Source: Sphingomonas nostoxanthinifaciens (GTDB taxonomy: Bacteria > Pseudomonadota > Alphaproteobacteria > Sphingomonadales > Sphingomonadaceae). From it: a stretch of DNA of 64,000 nucleotides. A program made the position numbers and the translations under genes. This document shows, one piece after another, positions 54,533 through 63,456 of this stretch. The stretch lies in contig NZ_CP082839.1 in assembly GCF_019930585.1 (NCBI RefSeq), forward strand, positions 1,240,001 to 1,304,000. Direction: 5' to 3'. The notes beneath the pieces were generated by a model. The model made no database searches, was not told where the DNA came from, and worked only from the letters and a program-made list of their open reading frames with translations. The first letter of the stretch is position 1; each line of letters begins with the position of its first letter.

Positions 54533-54565
54533 GACCGGTGCCGTTCTTCCGGATGCCGTCTTGCG

Positions 54566-55192
54566 TCAAGCCAATGCCGATTGATGCACCTTACGCGAAG
54601 CCACGTTGCTGCCGCTCCCGGATGAATTTCGTGCCGATGTCCACCGGGTCACCGCACCGGAAACCAAACCATCGGCAAGGAGCCCGACGACCATCCCCGC
54701 CGCGACATCCGAGGGATAGTGCTTGCTGCGCGGAACCTGGATCAAGCCGACCGCCGCGGCGCCGGCGTAGGCCGCGAGGCTATGCTCTGGATATTCGCGG
54801 ACGAACGCCCGCGCGACAGCCACAGCACCGGCCGTATGCCCGGACGGGAAACTGTTCATCTCAGAGGCGCCGTCGCTGCCCGCGTGACGCTCGTAGTTGC
54901 GACCTTCCGCAACCGCCTTCGGCCGGGTCCGGTCGACACTATGCTTGATCAGGCCCTTCAACCGCGTGGATAGCAGTTGCGTGACCAGCATCCGGAAGCC
55001 GGCCTTCGCCATGCGGCGGTTCCCAGTGATCAAACCGACGCCCAGGGTGGCCACGCAGATCGTGTTGAGCTGGGGCTGGTCGGCCAGCTCACTCAAGGTC
55101 CCCAGAGCACGGACCACCGGCGACTTGCGCGCAGGCGCGAGCTTCTGGGCGACCTTGACGTCCGCCCGTTCCGGCTTCGAATGTTTTGCCAT
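54566..55192 (-). CDS. PAP2-family phosphatase (copy 2)
   Basis: KHSVDRTRP, FPSGHTAGAVAVARAF and RSKHYPSDVAAGMVV are the three catalytic motifs. It shares RALGTLSELADQPQL with the copy at 11128. The likely start is ATG 55192; the frame is open to 55246. Membrane phosphatase for lipid or prenyl phosphates. Confidence 0.87.
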   Translation of the reverse strand: MAKHSKPERADVKVAQKLAPARKSPVVRALGTLSELADQPQLNTICVATLGVGLITGNRRMAKAGFRMLVTQLLSTRLKGLIKHSVDRTRPKAVAEGRNYERHAGSDGASEMNSFPSGHTAGAVAVARAFVREYPEHSLAAYAGAAAVGLIQVPRSKHYPSDVAAGMVVGLLADGLVSGAVTRWTSARNSSGSGSNVASRKVHQSALA

Positions 55193-55285
55193 TGCCCCAC
55201 AATGATCGGCCAGCAGCATCGTTGCTGCCGATCCGACGGCCCTCACCGATTTCCGGAACCTTCGCCTCAGTCTAGATGGGGCTCA

Positions 55286-56563
55286 CTAGCCCGAACGGGC
55301 AGGCGCCGACGTTTCGAACTCCGCGTGGTCCGACTTGTGGCCGTGCTTCCTCCTCAGCCGGTCGGCGTGATCCATCAGGGGCGTCGATAACATGCCATGG
55401 ACGACGATCGATACGAGGATGGCTGCGGCCGCGACGCTCCAAAGGCGCTCGTGCTCCGGAAAGAGTCCGGAGTGGGTGGCGAACAGGAGGTAGTAGATCG
55501 TGCCGATGCCGCGGATGCCGAAGATGGCGATGAGGCGCTTGGAATTCTTCGGCGCCGTTGATCCCAGGAAGGCGAGTCCAGTCGATATCGGACGGAAGAC
55601 GAGCAGGATGGCCACCGCCAGAGCCCCGGCCTGCCACGTCAGTTCGGACAGGATACCTTGACCGAGGGCCCAGCCGAACAGCACGAGCACCAGCATCACC
55701 AGGATGCGTTCGATCTGCGAAGCGGAGTCAGCCATCGTCTCGTGGAATTCGTCGTGGGGAGAGGCGTGCCGGATCGTCAGGGCCGTCACGAAGACCGCGA
55801 TGAAGCCGTTGCCGTGCAGCAGGACGGTGGCGGCATAGCAGACGAAGGTGGCGCCGATCGCTACCAGCCCGTCGCCGGTATCCGACAGCTTGAGGCTGGG
55901 CAGACGGAACATTAGCCAGCCCATCAACCGGCCGAGCAGTAACCCGATGACCACACCGATCGCGATCTCGGCGGCGAAGGTGGCGCCTGCCCAATGGACC
56001 CAACCGACCGTGCCCGTCTTGAGCGCCATGGCGAGAACCACGAACGGGAAGGCGAGACCGTCATTGAAACCGGCCTCCGCGGTCAGGCCGAAGCGGGTTT
56101 CACCGTCCTCACCGGCACCAGGCGGTCCCGTCTGGACGTCGCCGGCAAGGACGGGATCGGTCGGAGCCAGGGCTGCCGCGAGCAGCAGCGAGGCGGCGGC
56201 TCCGAGGCCAAGACCCCAGTGCGCGCTTGCGAACACCAGAACCATCGTGATCGGCATCGCGACGAGCAGGAGACGCCATGGCGTGCCCCATGCCGCCCAG
56301 GAGAAGGGACGGTCGATCCTGAGCCCCGCACCCATCAGCGCGAGAAGCATTACTGCCTCGCCGATCTTCTCCGCCGCGTCCAAGGTGGCTGCCGCGTCGA
56401 GCCTGACGTGCAGCAGCGGGACGAACGAGGCGGCATAGCCCAGCGCGACGCAGACGATGGGAACCGATAGGGGCACCGACTTGAGGACCAGCGGCAGCCA
56501 AGAGACCAGCAGGACGAGGCCTCCACCGATCAGGAGAAGGACGAGGTGATGCGGGTCGGTCAT
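55286..56563 (-). CDS. Na+/H+ (cation:proton) antiporter, CPA1 type
   Basis: A 425-residue inner-membrane protein with about twelve membrane segments. AALAPTDPVLAGDVQTG and EAGFNDGLAFPFVVLAMAL hold the ND-type ion-binding Asp residues of the CPA1 group, and RGIGTIYYLLFATH is in the C-terminal half. It exchanges cytosolic Na+ for H+. No regulatory domain is present. Confidence 0.9.
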   Translation of the reverse strand: MTDPHHLVLLLIGGGLVLLVSWLPLVLKSVPLSVPIVCVALGYAASFVPLLHVRLDAAATLDAAEKIGEAVMLLALMGAGLRIDRPFSWAAWGTPWRLLLVAMPITMVLVFASAHWGLGLGAAASLLLAAALAPTDPVLAGDVQTGPPGAGEDGETRFGLTAEAGFNDGLAFPFVVLAMALKTGTVGWVHWAGATFAAEIAIGVVIGLLLGRLMGWLMFRLPSLKLSDTGDGLVAIGATFVCYAATVLLHGNGFIAVFVTALTIRHASPHDEFHETMADSASQIERILVMLVLVLFGWALGQGILSELTWQAGALAVAILLVFRPISTGLAFLGSTAPKNSKRLIAIFGIRGIGTIYYLLFATHSGLFPEHERLWSVAAAAILVSIVVHGMLSTPLMDHADRLRRKHGHKSDHAEFETSAPARSG

Positions 56564-56617
56564 TCCTAAGGAACGCCGCCCGCCGCGACTTGGACCATTC
56601 GACTCCTGCCGGTCAGG

Positions 56618-57232
56618 TCAGTCGTGAGGACCCGCCCATCCCGGAAGATACTGGGCATCTGGCTTGCGGGCGAACTTCAAGGCCTTCGCGACCGCATCGT
56701 CGAAATCGCGCTCTACGAGATCAAGATTAACCTTCCGGCGGAGGAAGTCCGCCCAGAGGAATTCCGAAAAGGGCGTGTCGTCCTTGGCGTAGCCTCCCGC
56801 GCGGCGCAGCTCTCCCGCAAGTGACCGGTAGGGATCGTCGCTCAATTGCTCGATGTGCTTGGGTATCTTGGAGACGCCTTTGCGATGCCCCTTCTCATTG
56901 AAGGGGTGCAGCCAGTTCCGGTTATCCATGAAGGTCTCGAACTGACGCCCGCCGAGATGCGACAGATCGGCGACCACGCGCACCAGAACCTGCTCGACGC
57001 CCTCGTCGTGGAGTGCGCGGGCAAGATGGTGGTTGTCGATCAGCCAACGGTGGTTCTTGGGGCCGATCACGACCGGGATCATGTGCTGTCCGAGATATTC
57101 GAGACCCGACTTTTCGGCGCGAGCGCGCCACTCGCCGCGTTTGCGCGCCACCTCCCGCAGCCCGACCGTCATCTGCGTCGGGCGGAGCGCGTCGATGGCG
57201 ATGGGATGAAGCAGGGGTTCGCGGTCGAGCAT
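56618..57232 (-). CDS. ParB-like nuclease-domain protein
   Basis: A 204-residue protein. IAIDALRPTQMTVGLREVAR is the start of the ParB/Srx fold, IDNHHLARALHDEGVEQVLV the DxHHxxxA block typical of the ParBc_2 family, and the C-terminal half carries GYAKDDTPFSEFLWADFLRR. Such proteins are stand-alone and not chromosome-partition ParB; activity unknown. Confidence 0.8.
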   Translation of the reverse strand: MLDREPLLHPIAIDALRPTQMTVGLREVARKRGEWRARAEKSGLEYLGQHMIPVVIGPKNHRWLIDNHHLARALHDEGVEQVLVRVVADLSHLGGRQFETFMDNRNWLHPFNEKGHRKGVSKIPKHIEQLSDDPYRSLAGELRRAGGYAKDDTPFSEFLWADFLRRKVNLDLVERDFDDAVAKALKFARKPDAQYLPGWAGPHD

Positions 57233-57254
57233 GGTTTGATCAATCCTTGGATGG

Positions 57255-57683
57255 CTATTCGCCCGAGCTTCCCTCGGCGAGTTCCCGCACCGACCGTCCG
57301 GACAGCAGGGTTTCGAATGCGAAGGCGCCGAGGGCCATCACCGAGAAGACCAGCGCGCCACCGAACAGCGCGAAGAGGAGCAGCCCGCCGCTGGCGTTCC
57401 GGAGCGCGCCGAAGAAGAGCGTGAGCGCGGCGCAGCAGGTCAGCGCGCCGGCGATCGTCACGAGGACCACCGCGACATCCAAGGCCCGCGACCGCAGCTT
57501 GAGGATGTGAAGCTGCCGCGGATGAGACTTGGCATCCTCGGTCAGCTTGTCCACGCGGTCGGCCACCCGTCCCAGCCTCGTCGTGAAGACGTTCAGGAGC
57601 GAGGCCAGGCCTGTCAGGAGGAAGATCGGCGTGAGCGCCAGCTGGACGACGTGCGCTGCGTTGTTGAGCGAGGAAGCAATCAT
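57255..57683 (-). CDS. DUF2721 membrane protein
   Basis: A 142-residue protein with three membrane segments (ALTPIFLLTGLASLLNVFTT, VLVTIAGALTCCAALTLFFG and LFALFGGALVFSVMALGAFA) and a charged loop (RLGRVADRVDKLTEDAKSHP). ATG 57683 is chosen over an upstream in-frame Met because of GCGGGA. Function unknown; it is next to the ParB-like gene in the same direction. Confidence 0.8.
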   Translation of the reverse strand: MIASSLNNAAHVVQLALTPIFLLTGLASLLNVFTTRLGRVADRVDKLTEDAKSHPRQLHILKLRSRALDVAVVLVTIAGALTCCAALTLFFGALRNASGGLLLFALFGGALVFSVMALGAFAFETLLSGRSVRELAEGSSGE

Positions 57684-57802
57684 TCCCGCGTGAACGCGCG
57701 AGGAGACAATGTGATCAGCCGGTGTGTCGTCCCACCGACGGGAAGGACGAGCATCGGAACAGGCCGCGCCGTTCGTCATTGAATACGCTCAACCCTTTCG
57801 AG

Positions 57803-58072
57803 ATGACGATGGCGAATGGATGGGCCCCCGACGGCGCGGTGCAGGATCAGATCGACGACACTGTAAAGGATGCGGTCTCGGCCGCCCGCGCCCGCATGCC
57901 GATCGGTGACGGGACGGAGGATTGCGACGATTGCGGCGAGACGATCTCCGCAGCGAGGCGGAAGGCGCTTCCGGGCGTCAGAACGTGCGTGGCGTGCCAG
58001 AGCGAACGCGACAAGAAGCGGACTTCAACCGGCATCAATCGCCGTGGGAGCAAGGACAGCCAACTGCGCTGA
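57803..58072 (+). CDS. DksA/TraR-type C4 zinc-finger protein
   Basis: An 89-residue protein. The C-terminal CDDCGETISAARRKALPG with TCVACQSERD is the C4 zinc finger of the DksA/TraR family; the acidic N-terminal helix is short. These bind the RNA polymerase secondary channel and modulate transcription, often in stress. ATG 57803 follows TTTCGAG. Confidence 0.85.
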   Translation: MTMANGWAPDGAVQDQIDDTVKDAVSAARARMPIGDGTEDCDDCGETISAARRKALPGVRTCVACQSERDKKRTSTGINRRGSKDSQLR

Positions 58073-58097
58073 CCACACGCCTAGGCGAAGCCCGGTG

Positions 58098-58694
58098 CTA
58101 CGCGGCCTGTACGTTAGGCGTGTCCAAGGCAGACAAGACGTGAGGTGCAACGGCTGCTGCACACATCGATATCGCCCTCGCATTCGGGTGGACGCGGTCG
58201 GCGAGAACCATCGCCGGATGCCCGAGAACACCTTCGGGGAAGAACCGACAGGTCTTGAGCCCGAACCGCGCCGCGACCGCCGGGAAGACCGACCCGTAAT
58301 CGCCTAGAAGATGCCCGAGGAAGGCAGGAGGTTCGATCGTCGCGAGCAGCGAGGGGATCCCGCACCGTCCGAGCTCCTCGATGATCGTCTCGAGATTGGC
58401 TTTGAGGTGCGCGGCCGGCACGCGCCGGAGCACGTCGTTCGCTCCCAGTTCCACCACCGCGAGCTGAGGCCGCTGGCGCAGCGAAGAAAGCAGATCCGGC
58501 AAGCGCCGCAGGGCTCCCGCCGACGTGTCTCCGGAGACACCCGCGTTGATCACGGCAGTATCGGGCATGGTCTTCCGCAGCTCCCGCTCGAGCTGAGCCG
58601 CGAAGCTCTCGTGCCGTTCAAGACCATGTCCCGCGGTAAGGCTGTCGCCGAGGGCCAGAATTAGCGGGGAGGGATGTCCGTCGTTGCGATGCAT
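58098..58694 (-). CDS. GDSL-family arylesterase
   Basis: A complete SGNH esterase of about 198 residues: LILALGDSLTAGHGLE (block I, Ser), NAGVSGDTSAGALRRLPDLL (block II, Gly), VELGANDVLRRV (block III, Asn) and LADRVHPNARAIS (block V, Asp and His). No signal peptide, so cytosolic. Starts at ATG 58694 or GTG 58721. It is the partner of the left-edge fragment. Confidence 0.88.
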   Translation of the reverse strand: MHRNDGHPSPLILALGDSLTAGHGLERHESFAAQLERELRKTMPDTAVINAGVSGDTSAGALRRLPDLLSSLRQRPQLAVVELGANDVLRRVPAAHLKANLETIIEELGRCGIPSLLATIEPPAFLGHLLGDYGSVFPAVAARFGLKTCRFFPEGVLGHPAMVLADRVHPNARAISMCAAAVAPHVLSALDTPNVQAA

Positions 58695-58721
58695 CCCGCC
58701 CAAATGGGGTTTGCGAGACAC

Positions 58722-59132
58722 AATTCCACGTCGGTGGCGGTAAACCGAGGCCGACCCTCCCGAGCTTGATGCTGTTCTTAGGCCGTCGCAGTCGTGGCTG
58801 AAGCCCAGCCGGACAGCGAGATTTTCGGGGTCGCTGGCTGGCGAAATGCGCCCGGCACCAGCTATGTCGGTGGAAATGGAGTTTGAAGTAATCGAGCGAG
58901 CGGCTGTCGCTAAGGTCTCGGACAGGTTCGACCTCGACTTCGTCGTGATCGACGTCGAGACCGCCTGCTCGAATGACCGAAGTTATGATGCGCGTTTTGA
59001 TCCTTCTGGGGCATCGAATGACAGTTTCAACCCAAACTGGGTCAGTCGCGAACTGTCTCCCGCATCCCGAAAGCCGCCATCATTCAGGCGTTGGTTTCTT
59101 GATCCGAGAACGAGGAGCAGGCAACGGCTCCG
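58722..59132. other. Intergenic with an exonuclease gene scrap
   Basis: 410 bp. It contains the start of a DnaQ-type exonuclease gene (see 58876-58980) and otherwise no recognised feature. Confidence 0.4.
58876..58980 (+). pseudogene. DnaQ-type 3'-5' exonuclease, N-terminal scrap
   Basis: ATG 58876 gives MEFEVIERAAVAKVSD and LDFVVIDVETACSNDRS. FVVIDVETA is the exonuclease motif I (D-x-E) of RNase T/DnaQ proteins. After about 33 codons the frame loses any family resemblance. No motifs II and III are seen, so only the 5' tip of the gene remains. Confidence 0.45.
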
Positions 59133-59618
59133 TCAAAGCCCAGTCAGCAATTTCTTGAGAAGTCGGTTTAAATTGTTCTGCTCCGCGACGGTCAGAATCG
59201 AGATCATTCGCTCCTCCATCGCAACCATTTTGCCGATCATGTCGTCAATGATCTCGAGGCCGGTGCCGGTCAACGCGACCTGCCGACCGCGGCCGTCTTC
59301 GGGGTCCGGCCGCCTTTCGATCAGGCCAGCCCGTTCCAGTTTGTCGAGGCGTGAGGTCATGCCGCCCGACGAGATCAGAGCCGCTTCGTAGAGCTGTGTC
59401 GGCGTCAAAGAGTAAGGTTTACCCGAGCGTCTTAGCGGGGTTAGGACGTCGAACTCTCCGACTTTCAATCCAGCCTCCGCGAGAAGCGGGTCCATATGGT
59501 CGCGCGTCACGCGCGCGGCGGCGTCCAGCACACGACCAAAGATCTCCACCGCCAGCATCGGCAGTTCGGGGCGCTCACGTTGCCATTGCCTCGCCGCAGC
59601 CTCAGCGCGATCCACCAT
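59133..59618 (-). CDS. MarR-family transcription regulator
   Basis: A 161-residue winged-helix repressor. VGEFDVLTPLRRSGKPYSLT, TQLYEAALISSGGMTSRLDK and RRPDPEDGRGRQVALTGTGL are the wing-helix core. GGAG precedes the ATG. It is divergent from the VOC gene with the palindrome at 59632 between them, so it probably represses both itself and that gene. Confidence 0.9.
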   Translation of the reverse strand: MVDRAEAAARQWQRERPELPMLAVEIFGRVLDAAARVTRDHMDPLLAEAGLKVGEFDVLTPLRRSGKPYSLTPTQLYEAALISSGGMTSRLDKLERAGLIERRPDPEDGRGRQVALTGTGLEIIDDMIGKMVAMEERMISILTVAEQNNLNRLLKKLLTGL

Positions 59619-59631
59619 AACTATCTCCTTC

Positions 59632-59663
59632 TCGAAACTGTCTTGACGTCAAGATAGTTTCGA
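59632..59663. promoter_or_regulatory. MarR operator palindrome
   Basis: TCGAAACTGTCTTGAC followed by GTCAAGATAGTTTCGA: a 32 bp near-perfect palindrome (one mismatched pair) in the 102-base gap between the divergent MarR and VOC genes, 14 bases from the marR start. Its TATCTTGAC core half-site is like those I know for MarR regulators. Confidence 0.8.
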
Positions 59664-59720
59664 TGCTTCGTTCGTCGTGCAACGCGGCCGTTCGGACCGC
59701 AATAGGGATTAGGGGTCAGC

Positions 59721-60131
59721 ATGAGCAGGATGATTTTCGTGAACTTGCCAGTGGCGGATCTGGCAAAGGCCCGGATCTTCTACGAAGCCATTGGTTTCAC
59801 CAACAATCCGCGATTCAGCGACGACACGAGCGCCTGTATGGTGCTGACCGAAGTGATCAACGTCATGCTTATGACCCACGCGAAGTGGCAGACATTCACC
59901 AGTCGTCCCATTCCGCCTTCGACCTCGAGCGAGGTTCTGCTGGCGGTTTCGTGCAGTAGCCGCGACGAGGTAGATGCGATGAACGAGGCGGCAGCCGCTC
60001 ATGGCGGCACTGCGGACATCAATCCTAAGCAGGATCACGGCTTTATGTATAATCGCAATCTCGCCGATCCCGACGGCCATGTCTGGGAAGCGATGTGGAT
60101 GGACATGGCTGCTGCCCCGGGCGGAGCTTAA
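59721..60131 (+). CDS. VOC-superfamily (glyoxalase/bleomycin-resistance) protein
   Basis: A 136-residue protein with two beta-alpha-beta-beta-beta modules: IFVNLPVADLAKARIFYEAI and FSDDTSACMVLTEVINVMLM, then EVDAMNEAAAAHGGTADINP and RNLADPDGHVWEAMWMDMAA. Typical metal ligands (H or E) include the WEAMW Glu. Likely modifies or isomerises a small metabolite under MarR control. Strong context for a MarR-regulated detoxification gene. Confidence 0.85.
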   Translation: MSRMIFVNLPVADLAKARIFYEAIGFTNNPRFSDDTSACMVLTEVINVMLMTHAKWQTFTSRPIPPSTSSEVLLAVSCSSRDEVDAMNEAAAAHGGTADINPKQDHGFMYNRNLADPDGHVWEAMWMDMAAAPGGA

Positions 60132-60311
60132 AAGCTGCTGAGTCACAATATCCCAATGCGGGTCATTGCTGCGTCTTTGTCGGTAACGCTCTGAGACTTC
60201 ACGTTCGGCAACAGTCACTTAGAGGTGAACCCGGCTACCTCCGAGGCACCCATTCCGCGATCATCAGCTAAGCGTCTCGCCGGGCAGAACGAAGCGCCGA
60301 CGATCGACAAT

Positions 60312-60491
60312 TCAACGCTTGGATCGTTCTAACGCCGTAGCAAGTCTTTTGCTTTCAGCGACGACGACGTCAGCGGCGCGTAGTACATCCATCAAAGCCT
60401 GAATGTTTGGATCACCCGCGCGAGCGGAGAGTTCGCCATACAGCGCGTCCAGCTCGGCTTGCGTCCTTTCCACATCGGCGATCGAATCCAT
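60312..60491 (-). CDS. Small coiled-coil protein, 59 aa
   Basis: From ATG 60491 the minus strand reads MDSIADVERTQAELDALYGE and LMDVLRAADVVVAESKRLAT, ending RSKR. Continuous, acidic-then-basic helical sequence. No strong ribosome site. Family not recognised. Confidence 0.5.
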   Translation of the reverse strand: MDSIADVERTQAELDALYGELSARAGDPNIQALMDVLRAADVVVAESKRLATALERSKR

Positions 60492-60637
60492 TAGCGGAAT
60501 TTACCGGGGCTCCAATCTGGTGGAAAGCCCGCTCTAGCCGCATCGAACCCTAACGCTGATTGAGCGTTCGGTAACCAGAAGTCCGATCAACTAACGGGCA
60601 GCAATAGATATACCGTCGGTCGAGGCGGAGACTGAGG

Positions 60638-63445
60638 TTGTGGGTGCTCGGACAGAAAAGTGAACGTCGGTATCGCATGATCGTCGAGAGCGCGGTCGAT
60701 TTTGCAATCGTCGCGACGGATACGAGCGGAAAAATCACCGAGTGGAATAGCGGCGCTGAGAAGGTACTTGGCTGGTCCGCCGACGAGATTTGCGGCCAGC
60801 CTCTGGACCGTTTCTTCACACCGGAGGATCGCGTCGCTGATCGTCCAGCGATCGAGATGAGGCTTTCCCTCACCGAAGGACATGCTGCCGACGAACGATG
60901 GCACTTGAAGAAGGACGGCACTCGCTTTTGGGCGAACGGGGAGATGATGCCGCTCCACGATGACGAGGGCAACCACACTGGTTTCGTGAAGATCCTGCGA
61001 GATCGCACCGATCAGCGCGATGCGGCTGCGGCGCATCAGGCCGATGCCGAGTTCCTGCGGAGCGTCCTGGCGTCCTCCGGAGACTGCATCAAAGTTCTCG
61101 ATCTCGATGGCCGCCTGACGTTCATGAGCGAGGGCGGTCAACGCGTCATGGAGGTCAGCGACTTCAACGCCGTCGAAGGATGCCCGTGGCCCGATTTCTG
61201 GGAGCGGGAAGGAAACGCGCACGCGAAGGCTGCTCTGGTCGAAGCGCGGGCGGGCCGATCCTCGAGCTTCCGGGGCGACGCCGCCACGCTCAAGGGCAAT
61301 TGGAAGTCGTGGGACGTTCAGGTCACCCCCATCCTCGACGCGGACGGGCGGCCATCCCGAATTCTAGCGGTCTCCCGAGACGTGACCGAGCACAGACGCG
61401 CCGACCGCTTGCGATTCGGTCTGGCGGATCTCGGCGACCGGCTCCGCACCGAAGCCGATGTCGATACGATGCAGGCGGCGGCTTCCGAGGTCATCGGAAA
61501 GGCGCTCGGCGTCGATCGGGTCGGCTATGGATCGATGGAGGAGGATGGAGAGACCTTCACGGTTCCGACCGACTGGACCGTGCCAGAGTGCCCATCGCTC
61601 GCGGGCACCTATCGGATCGACGACTACGGCGATTACGCGGTCGATCTGAGAGCGGGGTCGACCGTCGTCATCGACGACATACGACGGGATCCCCGCACGT
61701 CTGCGAACCCGGAGCCACTGGCGAAGGTCTGGGTCGGCTCGCTCATCAACCACCCGGTGATGGAGAATGGACGCATCGGCGCGATCCTCTTCGTCAACGA
61801 CAAGGATGCGCGCGAATGGCGCGAAGACGAGATCGAATTCGTGCGCGAGGCTGCGGATCGGCTGCGACAGGCCAGCGAGCGGCGGCGGGCCGAGTTGGAA
61901 CTCAGCGAGCTTAACAAAAGACTGGAATCCGAGGTCGAGGCCCGAACAGCCGACCGCAACCGGCTGTGGTCGATGTCCGCCGACATCATGCTGGTCGCTG
62001 GTCTCGATGCCCGCATTCACGCCGTGAATCCGGCGTGGGAGCGCGTTCTTGGCTGGACGGAGGACGAATTGGTCGGGACAAGCCTGTTCGACCTGATCCA
62101 TCCCGACGATCTCGCGCATACCGTCGAAGGTGCTAGCGCCATCGGTGAAGGCAGGACGCTGCTGCGCTTCGAAAACCGGTATCGTGAGAAGAATGGCGGC
62201 TATCGGTACATCAGCTGGACGGCGGGCCCCGGAGATGGGCTGATCGTCGCGGTCGGCCGCGACACGACGATCGAACGTGCACAGGCGGAAGTGCTCGCCG
62301 AGACTGAGGAACAGCTTCGCCAGAGCCAGAAGATGGAGGCGGTGGGCCAGCTGACCGGCGGTGTGGCCCACGACTTCAACAACCTGCTGACCGTGATCCG
62401 TGGTTCGGTCGATCTCCTGCGACGTCCCGATCTGCCGGAAGTCAAACGCCAACGCTATATCGATGCCGTCTCCGACACCGTCGACCGCGCTGCCAGGCTC
62501 ACAGGACAGTTGCTGGCGTTCGCGCGACGCCAGTCGTTGATCCCGGCGATATTCGACGTGCGCACCAAACTCGGCGGTGTCGGCGATATGCTGGATACCG
62601 TCACCGGAACTCATATTCAGGTCGCGACCGATCTTCCCGACCATCCCTGCTACGTCCGCGCTGACGCAAGCCAGTTCGAGACCGCTTTGGTAAACCTGTC
62701 GGTCAACGCCCGGGACGCCATGGACGGACTTGGGCGTCTGGAGATTCGGGTACGATGCGGCGTGGCCCTGCCACCCATCCGTGGGCACGGTGGATCGTCC
62801 GCGCCGTTCACGTCTGTCTCGGTTCGCGACACCGGCGTCGGCATCCCTCCCGACCAATTGGGCCGGATCTTCGAACCCTTCTACACGACCAAGGAGGTCG
62901 GCAATGGCACCGGACTAGGGCTCAGCCAGGTCTTCGGTTTCGCAAAGCAGTCCGGCGGCGACATCGACGTCCAGAGCACGGTCGGCGAGGGCACGATCTT
63001 CACCCTCTATCTGCCCGAAGTGCTCGAACCCGAATTGGCGCCCGAAGTGGAAGAGAAGCCATCCGCTGCTCCCATCGGCGCGGGACTGAAAGTGCTGATC
63101 GTCGAGGACAACGTCGAGGTCGGACAGTTCTGCACGCAGGTGCTGGAGGATCTTGGCTATCGAACGGAATGGGTGCCGAACGCCGAAAACGCGCTGGATC
63201 TCCTAGGCGACGACGGAGATGGCTATGATGTCGTGTTCTCGGATGTCGTCATGCCCGGCATCGGCGGTCTCGCCTTGGCCGAGAAGTTGCGGACGAAACT
63301 GCCCAATCTTCCGGTGATCCTCACATCGGGCTACAGTCATGTTCTGGCGACCGACAGCGATCACGGCTTCGAGCTGCTTCATAAGCCGTATTCGGCGGAC
63401 ATGCTCGGCCAGACGCTTCGCAAGGTGAGTCGGCGGTTTACGTAG
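60638..63445 (+). CDS. PAS-GAF-PAS hybrid sensor histidine kinase
   Basis: A 935-residue cytosolic kinase. PAS 1 ([20 protein letters not shown]), PAS 2 ([20 protein letters not shown]), GAF ([20 protein letters not shown]), PAS 3 ([20 protein letters not shown]), HisKA ([20 protein letters not shown]), HATPase ([35 protein letters not shown]) and receiver ([34 protein letters not shown]). It starts at TTG 60638 or GTG 60644; ATG 60677 would trim only a few residues. The truncated kinase at 1339 has a related GAF domain. Confidence 0.9.
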   Translation: MWVLGQKSERRYRMIVESAVDFAIVATDTSGKITEWNSGAEKVLGWSADEICGQPLDRFFTPEDRVADRPAIEMRLSLTEGHAADERWHLKKDGTRFWANGEMMPLHDDEGNHTGFVKILRDRTDQRDAAAAHQADAEFLRSVLASSGDCIKVLDLDGRLTFMSEGGQRVMEVSDFNAVEGCPWPDFWEREGNAHAKAALVEARAGRSSSFRGDAATLKGNWKSWDVQVTPILDADGRPSRILAVSRDVTEHRRADRLRFGLADLGDRLRTEADVDTMQAAASEVIGKALGVDRVGYGSMEEDGETFTVPTDWTVPECPSLAGTYRIDDYGDYAVDLRAGSTVVIDDIRRDPRTSANPEPLAKVWVGSLINHPVMENGRIGAILFVNDKDAREWREDEIEFVREAADRLRQASERRRAELELSELNKRLESEVEARTADRNRLWSMSADIMLVAGLDARIHAVNPAWERVLGWTEDELVGTSLFDLIHPDDLAHTVEGASAIGEGRTLLRFENRYREKNGGYRYISWTAGPGDGLIVAVGRDTTIERAQAEVLAETEEQLRQSQKMEAVGQLTGGVAHDFNNLLTVIRGSVDLLRRPDLPEVKRQRYIDAVSDTVDRAARLTGQLLAFARRQSLIPAIFDVRTKLGGVGDMLDTVTGTHIQVATDLPDHPCYVRADASQFETALVNLSVNARDAMDGLGRLEIRVRCGVALPPIRGHGGSSAPFTSVSVRDTGVGIPPDQLGRIFEPFYTTKEVGNGTGLGLSQVFGFAKQSGGDIDVQSTVGEGTIFTLYLPEVLEPELAPEVEEKPSAAPIGAGLKVLIVEDNVEVGQFCTQVLEDLGYRTEWVPNAENALDLLGDDGDGYDVVFSDVVMPGIGGLALAEKLRTKLPNLPVILTSGYSHVLATDSDHGFELLHKPYSADMLGQTLRKVSRRFT

Positions 63446-63456
63446 CCAGGTAGTGA

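Noticed and set aside
61364..62857. A 497-codon minus-strand frame opposite the large kinase
   Set aside because: Antisense to clear PAS/GAF/HisKA domains; no recognisable motifs of its own.
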